The notes under the pieces are model-generated. The model was not told the DNA's origin. It did not search any database and was given only the letters and a program-made list of their open reading frames with translations. From Mycolicibacter virginiensis (GTDB taxonomy: Bacteria > Actinomycetota > Actinomycetes > Mycobacteriales > Mycobacteriaceae): a DNA stretch of 64,000 nucleotides. This document shows positions 60,949-64,000 of this stretch, piece after piece. Position numbers and translations under genes: made by a program. Each line of letters begins with the position of its first letter. The stretch's first letter is position 1. The stretch is from positions 1,984,001 to 2,048,000 of the forward strand of contig NZ_CP092430.2 in assembly GCF_022374935.2 (NCBI RefSeq), given 5' to 3'.

Positions 60949-61752
60949 ATGCCACTAACACCGGCCGACGTACATAACGTCGCGTTCAGCAAACCGCCGA
61001 TTGGGAAACGCGGCTACAACGAGGACGAGGTCGACGCCTTCCTTGACTTGGTGGAGACCGAGCTGACGCGCCTCATCGAGGAGAACGCCGACCTGCGTCA
61101 GCGGGTGAGCGAGCTCGACCAGGACCTGGCCGCGGCCCGTGCCGGTGGCGGCGCCCAGTCGATTCCGTCGATCCCGGCCTACGAGCCCGCGCCGGAGCCG
61201 GTGGCACCGCCGCAGCCCGTGGTCGCCGCGCCGGCAGCCGAAGTGCCTTCCGAGGAGCAGCACCTCAAGGCCGCGCGCGTGCTGAGCCTGGCCCAGGACA
61301 CCGCCGACCGGTTGACCGGCACCGCCCGGGCCGAGTCGGAGAAGATGATGGCCGACGCCCGCGCCAACGCCGACCAGATCCTCACCGAGGCACGCCAAAC
61401 CGCGGAGACGACGGTCGCCGAAGCCCGCCAGCGCGCCGACGCCATGCTGTCGGACGCCCAGACCCGTTCGGAGACCCAGCTGCGCCAGGCTCAGGAGAAG
61501 GCCGACGCGCTGCAGGCCGACGCGGAGCGCAAGCACTCCGAGATCATGGGCACCATCAACCAGCAGCGCACCGTGCTGGAAGGTCGCCTCGAACAACTGC
61601 GCACCTTCGAGCGCGAGTACCGCACCCGGCTCAAGACCTACCTGGAATCCCAGCTCGAGGAGCTGGGCCAGCGCGGCTCGGCTGCACCGGTCGACAGCAG
61701 CGCCACCGGCGACGGCGGCGGGTTCAACCATTTCAACCGCGGCACCAACTGA
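60949..61752 (+). CDS. wag31: Polar growth scaffold Wag31 (DivIVA)
   Basis: Coiled-coil protein marking cell poles and recruiting the elongation machinery; essential in mycobacteria and phosphorylated by PknA/PknB. The protein is 267 aa. The N-terminal DivIVA domain ([33 protein letters not shown] region, 1-65) is followed by a Pro-rich linker (about 75-105), then a long coiled coil (about 105-235). ATG 60949 with SD GAGGGGG; the frame is open 59 codons upstream into the promoter region. Confidence 0.96.
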   Translation: MPLTPADVHNVAFSKPPIGKRGYNEDEVDAFLDLVETELTRLIEENADLRQRVSELDQDLAAARAGGGAQSIPSIPAYEPAPEPVAPPQPVVAAPAAEVPSEEQHLKAARVLSLAQDTADRLTGTARAESEKMMADARANADQILTEARQTAETTVAEARQRADAMLSDAQTRSETQLRQAQEKADALQADAERKHSEIMGTINQQRTVLEGRLEQLRTFEREYRTRLKTYLESQLEELGQRGSAAPVDSSATGDGGGFNHFNRGTN

Positions 61753-61796
61753 CCGTCGGAGTCGAGTAGTTCGCCCGTCGGACTGGAGGTGATTCG

Positions 61797-62141
61797 ATGC
61801 TGGTCATCGCGTTGGTATTGGCGGTAATCGGCCTGGCCGCATTGGTGTTCGCCGTCGTCACCAGCAATGCGCTGGTGGCGTGGGTCTGCATCGGCGCGAG
61901 CGTGCTGGGCGTGCTGCTGCTGATCGTGGACGCCTTGCGGGAGCGGCGCGCGAATGCCCCAGTGATCGAGGCCCCCGTGGCTGCCGGGGACGCCGTCGAT
62001 GAGGATGAGTTTCCCGCCGACGATGACGACAGTGTTGACATCGAGAACTCCGACGCCGCTGAGGTGGCGGACTTCGACGCTGAGGCCGCCGAGGCGGCCG
62101 AAGAAGCCGCCGACGATATCGCCGCGCACCCGGCCGATTAG
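61797..62141 (+). CDS. Small two-helix membrane protein with acidic tail (Rv2144c-like)
   Basis: 114 aa, unknown function. Two adjacent membrane helices (about 2-22 and 27-48) are followed by a cytosolic tail very rich in Asp/Glu/Ala (about 55-114). The strong SD GGAGGTGATT precedes the ATG. It follows wag31 as in M. tuberculosis and may be co-transcribed. An IS element inserted exactly at its stop codon: TAG (62139-62141) lies in the left target-site duplication, so the protein is unchanged. Confidence 0.85.
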   Translation: MLVIALVLAVIGLAALVFAVVTSNALVAWVCIGASVLGVLLLIVDALRERRANAPVIEAPVAAGDAVDEDEFPADDDDSVDIENSDAAEVADFDAEAAEAAEEAADDIAAHPAD

Positions 62142-62142
62142 C
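62137..62142. repeat. Target-site duplication ATTAGC, left copy
   Basis: ATTAGC immediately before the left inverted repeat; the identical hexamer follows the right inverted repeat (63252-63257). It contains the TAG stop of the Rv2144c-like gene and matches the NCTAGN-like preference known for IS481-family elements, with T for C. Confidence 0.9.
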
Positions 62143-63251
62143 TGTGATGTCCAGGGAGGTTGTCCCGTTCGGTATCGGTGAGCCTGTGTGACAGGTGAAG
62201 GCCTCCGGTTGTGAAGTGGAGCTGTCTAAGAACCGCTTCACCAACCAGGAGGCCTTCGTGTCCCACGCTAACGCGGCGTTGACCCCGCGCGCTCGACTGC
62301 GTCTCGCCAAACTGATCGTCGAACAAGGCTGGACGTACGCTGCAGCGGCCAAAATGTTCATGGTCTGCGCCAAGACAGCCAAGAAATGGGCCGACCGCTA
62401 CCGTGCCGAAGGCCCAGCCGGCATGGTCGACCGCAGCTCCCGACCGCACGTCAGCCCGACCAAGACCCCAACGGCCACGGTGCGCCGCATCGTGGCACTA
62501 CGGTGGCGCCAGCGACTGGGCCCGCTGCAGATCGCCGGCCAGATCGGGATACCGGCCTCGACGGTGCATGCGGTGCTGACACGGTGTCGGATCAACCGGC
62601 TCTCACGCATCGATCGGGTTACCGGCGAACCGTTGCGCCGCTACGAGCACCCGTATCCCGGCTCGTTGATCCATGTCGATGTCACCAAGTTCGCCAACAT
62701 CCCCGACGGCGGCGGACACAAATTCCTCAGCCAGCAACAGAGCAAGATCAATGCCCGAGCGACCGCTCGACGTACCGGTGAACGCGGCAACAGATACCGC
62801 CCGAGGATCGGAATCGCATTCCTGCACACCGTGATCGACGACTACTCCCGAATTGCCTACGCCGAAGTCTGCACCGACGAGAAGGCAGCCACCGCGATCG
62901 GTGTACTCGAACGAGCCACCTCGTGGTTTGCCAAGCACGGTGTCGTCGTCGAGCGGGTGCTGTCTGACAATGGATCGGCCTACCGGTCCTACGCCTGGCG
63001 CGATGCCTGCCGAGCTTTGAACATCACACCTAAACGAACCCGGCCCTACCGGCCCCAGACCAACGGCAAAATCGAGAGATTCCACCGCACCCTGGCCGAC
63101 GGCTGGGCCTACGCCCAACTCTACGAATCCACCACCGAACGCAACACAGCACTACCAGGATGGCTGCACTTCTACAATCATCATCGAGCCCACTCCGCCC
63201 TCGGAGGCCAGCCACCGGTCACCCGACTGACCAACCTCCCTGGACATCACA
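62143..63251 (+). mobile_element. Complete IS481-family insertion sequence
   Basis: 1109 bp bounded by 20-bp perfect inverted repeats (left 62143-62162 TGTGATGTCCAGGGAGGTTG; right 63232-63251, its exact complement). It is flanked by a 6-bp direct repeat ATTAGC and carries one intact DDE transposase gene. The preserved repeats and duplication suggest recent insertion. It lies between two convergent genes and breaks neither. Confidence 0.96.
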
Positions 63252-63256
63252 ATTAG
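62258..63256 (+). CDS. IS481-family transposase
   Basis: 332 aa, intact. The N-terminal HTH region (SHANAALTPRARLRLAKLIVEQGW) is typical of IS481/IS3-type elements. The DDE core has D141 (HVDVTKF), D237 (SDNGSAY) and E273 (NGKIERFHRTL). GTG 62258 is chosen as the family start (VSHANA); an in-frame upstream start at 62195 is less likely. The reading frame runs through the right inverted repeat, and its stop TAG (63254-63256) lies in the flanking target duplication, outside the element. Confidence 0.94.
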   Translation: MSHANAALTPRARLRLAKLIVEQGWTYAAAAKMFMVCAKTAKKWADRYRAEGPAGMVDRSSRPHVSPTKTPTATVRRIVALRWRQRLGPLQIAGQIGIPASTVHAVLTRCRINRLSRIDRVTGEPLRRYEHPYPGSLIHVDVTKFANIPDGGGHKFLSQQQSKINARATARRTGERGNRYRPRIGIAFLHTVIDDYSRIAYAEVCTDEKAATAIGVLERATSWFAKHGVVVERVLSDNGSAYRSYAWRDACRALNITPKRTRPYRPQTNGKIERFHRTLADGWAYAQLYESTTERNTALPGWLHFYNHHRAHSALGGQPPVTRLTNLPGHHN

Positions 63257-63257
63257 C
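63252..63257. repeat. Target-site duplication ATTAGC, right copy
   Basis: Identical to 62137-62142. It supplies the transposase stop (TAG, plus strand) and contains the stop of the convergent phosphoribosyltransferase (TTA on plus, read as TAA on minus, 63253-63255). Confidence 0.9.
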
Positions 63258-63966
63258 CGGCTGCTCGGCCGGTAGTCGGCGCGGCCAGCAGATCGCGGAC
63301 TTCGTCGTCGTCGGTCTGGTCGAAGTCGCGATAGACCTGTCCCACGGCATCGAATGCGTCGGGGGTCGTGACGCACACGATGTCGTCGGCTTCCTGGGCG
63401 ATCTTGCGGGATGCCGAGCGTGGGGCCACCGGCACGGCGACGATGATCGACGCCGGCTCGGCCGCCTGGACCGCCCGTACCGCCGCCAGCACACTCGCAC
63501 CGGTGGCGATGCCGTCATCGACCAAGATCACCACCCGGCCGCGCAGATCGGCCGCCGGCCGGTCGCCACGGTAGGCACGCTCGCGGCGGCGTAGTTCGGT
63601 GGTCTCGCGCTCGATCACCGACTGCACCTCGTCGTCGTCGATACCGAGGCTGCGGACCACCTCGTCGTTCATCACCACCTGGCCGCCGGCCAGCGCGCCC
63701 ATCGCCAACTCGGGCTGCTGCGGCACACCGAGCTTGCGGACCAGGAACACGTCCAGTGGCACGCGCAGGGCGGCGGCGACCTCCCAGGCGACCGGCACTC
63801 CGCCGCGGGCCAATCCCAGCACCACCACGCCCTGGGCGCCCGCTACGCCGGACAGGTAGTCGGACAGATAGCCCCTCAAAAGCTCAGCCAAGGCCCGGCC
63901 GGCGTCGTGGCGATCGCGAAAGGTGCGTGGCGCCGGCTGGCGAAGGTACGCGCCTGGACGAGTCAT
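63253..63966 (-). CDS. Phosphoribosyltransferase-fold protein (Rv2143-like)
   Basis: 237 aa. The type I PRTase PRPP loop is VVILVDDGIATGAS (about 145-158, D150/D151). An N-terminal hood includes FRDRHDAGRALAELL and GLARGGVPVAWEVA, a layout common in actinobacterial stress-associated PRTases; the substrate is unknown. The ATG at 63966 is preceded by a GGGGAG motif at unusually short spacing. Before the IS insertion its stop codon overlapped that of the Rv2144c-like gene (convergent); the target duplication restores the stop exactly. The remaining 34 bases to the window end show only a TAGGCT -10 candidate on the minus strand. Confidence 0.85.
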   Translation of the reverse strand: MTRPGAYLRQPAPRTFRDRHDAGRALAELLRGYLSDYLSGVAGAQGVVVLGLARGGVPVAWEVAAALRVPLDVFLVRKLGVPQQPELAMGALAGGQVVMNDEVVRSLGIDDDEVQSVIERETTELRRRERAYRGDRPAADLRGRVVILVDDGIATGASVLAAVRAVQAAEPASIIVAVPVAPRSASRKIAQEADDIVCVTTPDAFDAVGQVYRDFDQTDDDEVRDLLAAPTTGRAAG

Positions 63967-64000
63967 CTCCCCATCGAGCCTACGACGGTTGGGGCTTCAG

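Overview
The window is high-GC DNA (roughly two-thirds G+C by eye) with the gene order of a mycobacterial chromosome. Read left to right it runs opposite to the Mycobacterium tuberculosis Rv2208 to Rv2143 segment (cobS to a phosphoribosyltransferase). Nearly every gene has a recognisable M. tuberculosis counterpart in the same relative order. The differences (lost genes, extra genes, no PE_PGRS, no IS6110) show a mycobacterium outside the tuberculosis complex; I cannot name the species. Comparisons with M. tuberculosis are from memory, not from an alignment.

Layout. 1-2.3 kb: cobS (cut by the left edge), cobT and a DUF3043 membrane protein on the minus strand. 2.35-5.2 kb: glycerate kinase, an A-type Fe-S carrier and adenosine kinase on plus, closed by a perfect bidirectional terminator. 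5.2-15.5 kb: asnB, then the respiratory module split over both strands: ctaC-ctaF-mmpS3-Rv2197c-like on plus and ctaE-qcrC-qcrA-qcrB on minus, which together encode most of the bc1-aa3 supercomplex. A PNPOx-fold oxidase gene sits between them. 15.7-27.9 kb: trpD, a DnaQ/GIY-YIG nuclease, an NlpC/P60 hydrolase, a putative metallopeptidase, pimB, fadD15, two SRPBCC proteins, an ArsA-like ATPase and an acyltransferase. 27.8-39.7 kb: lipoglycan mannosyltransferases mptC and mptA, an exoribonuclease, aroG, the kinase pknL with its substrate-type regulator, idsA2, metF, lppM, a GNAT and a DUF3040 protein.

40-59.6 kb is the division and cell-wall (dcw) cluster: mraZ-rsmH-ftsL-pbpB-(small secreted protein)-murE-murF-mraY-murD-ftsW-murG-murC-ftsQ-ftsZ-yfiH-sepF-yggT, then wag31 and an Rv2144c-like gene. 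Many junctions are 4-base start/stop overlaps, implying translational coupling. The genes make the UDP-MurNAc-pentapeptide and lipid II, flip and polymerise it at the septum, and build the Z-ring and polar growth scaffold. Interruptions of the usual order are the missing yggS (between yfiH and sepF), a DUF2249 gene between yggT and wag31, and a complete IS481-family element at the right end, followed by a phosphoribosyltransferase.

The least ordinary material is repetitive. A dispersed 54-57 bp unit (conserved 30-base core plus locus-specific hairpin) occurs at three loci, once in frame inside mptA. A 56-bp MIRU-like array between murG and murC encodes two 19-codon mini-ORFs chained by GTGA overlaps. 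A 57-bp array before pimB has interleaved inverted repeats. An IS copy landed where two convergent stop codons overlapped, so its target duplication keeps both stops and also supplies the transposase stop. I saw no tRNA, rRNA, CRISPR array, prophage or defence system.
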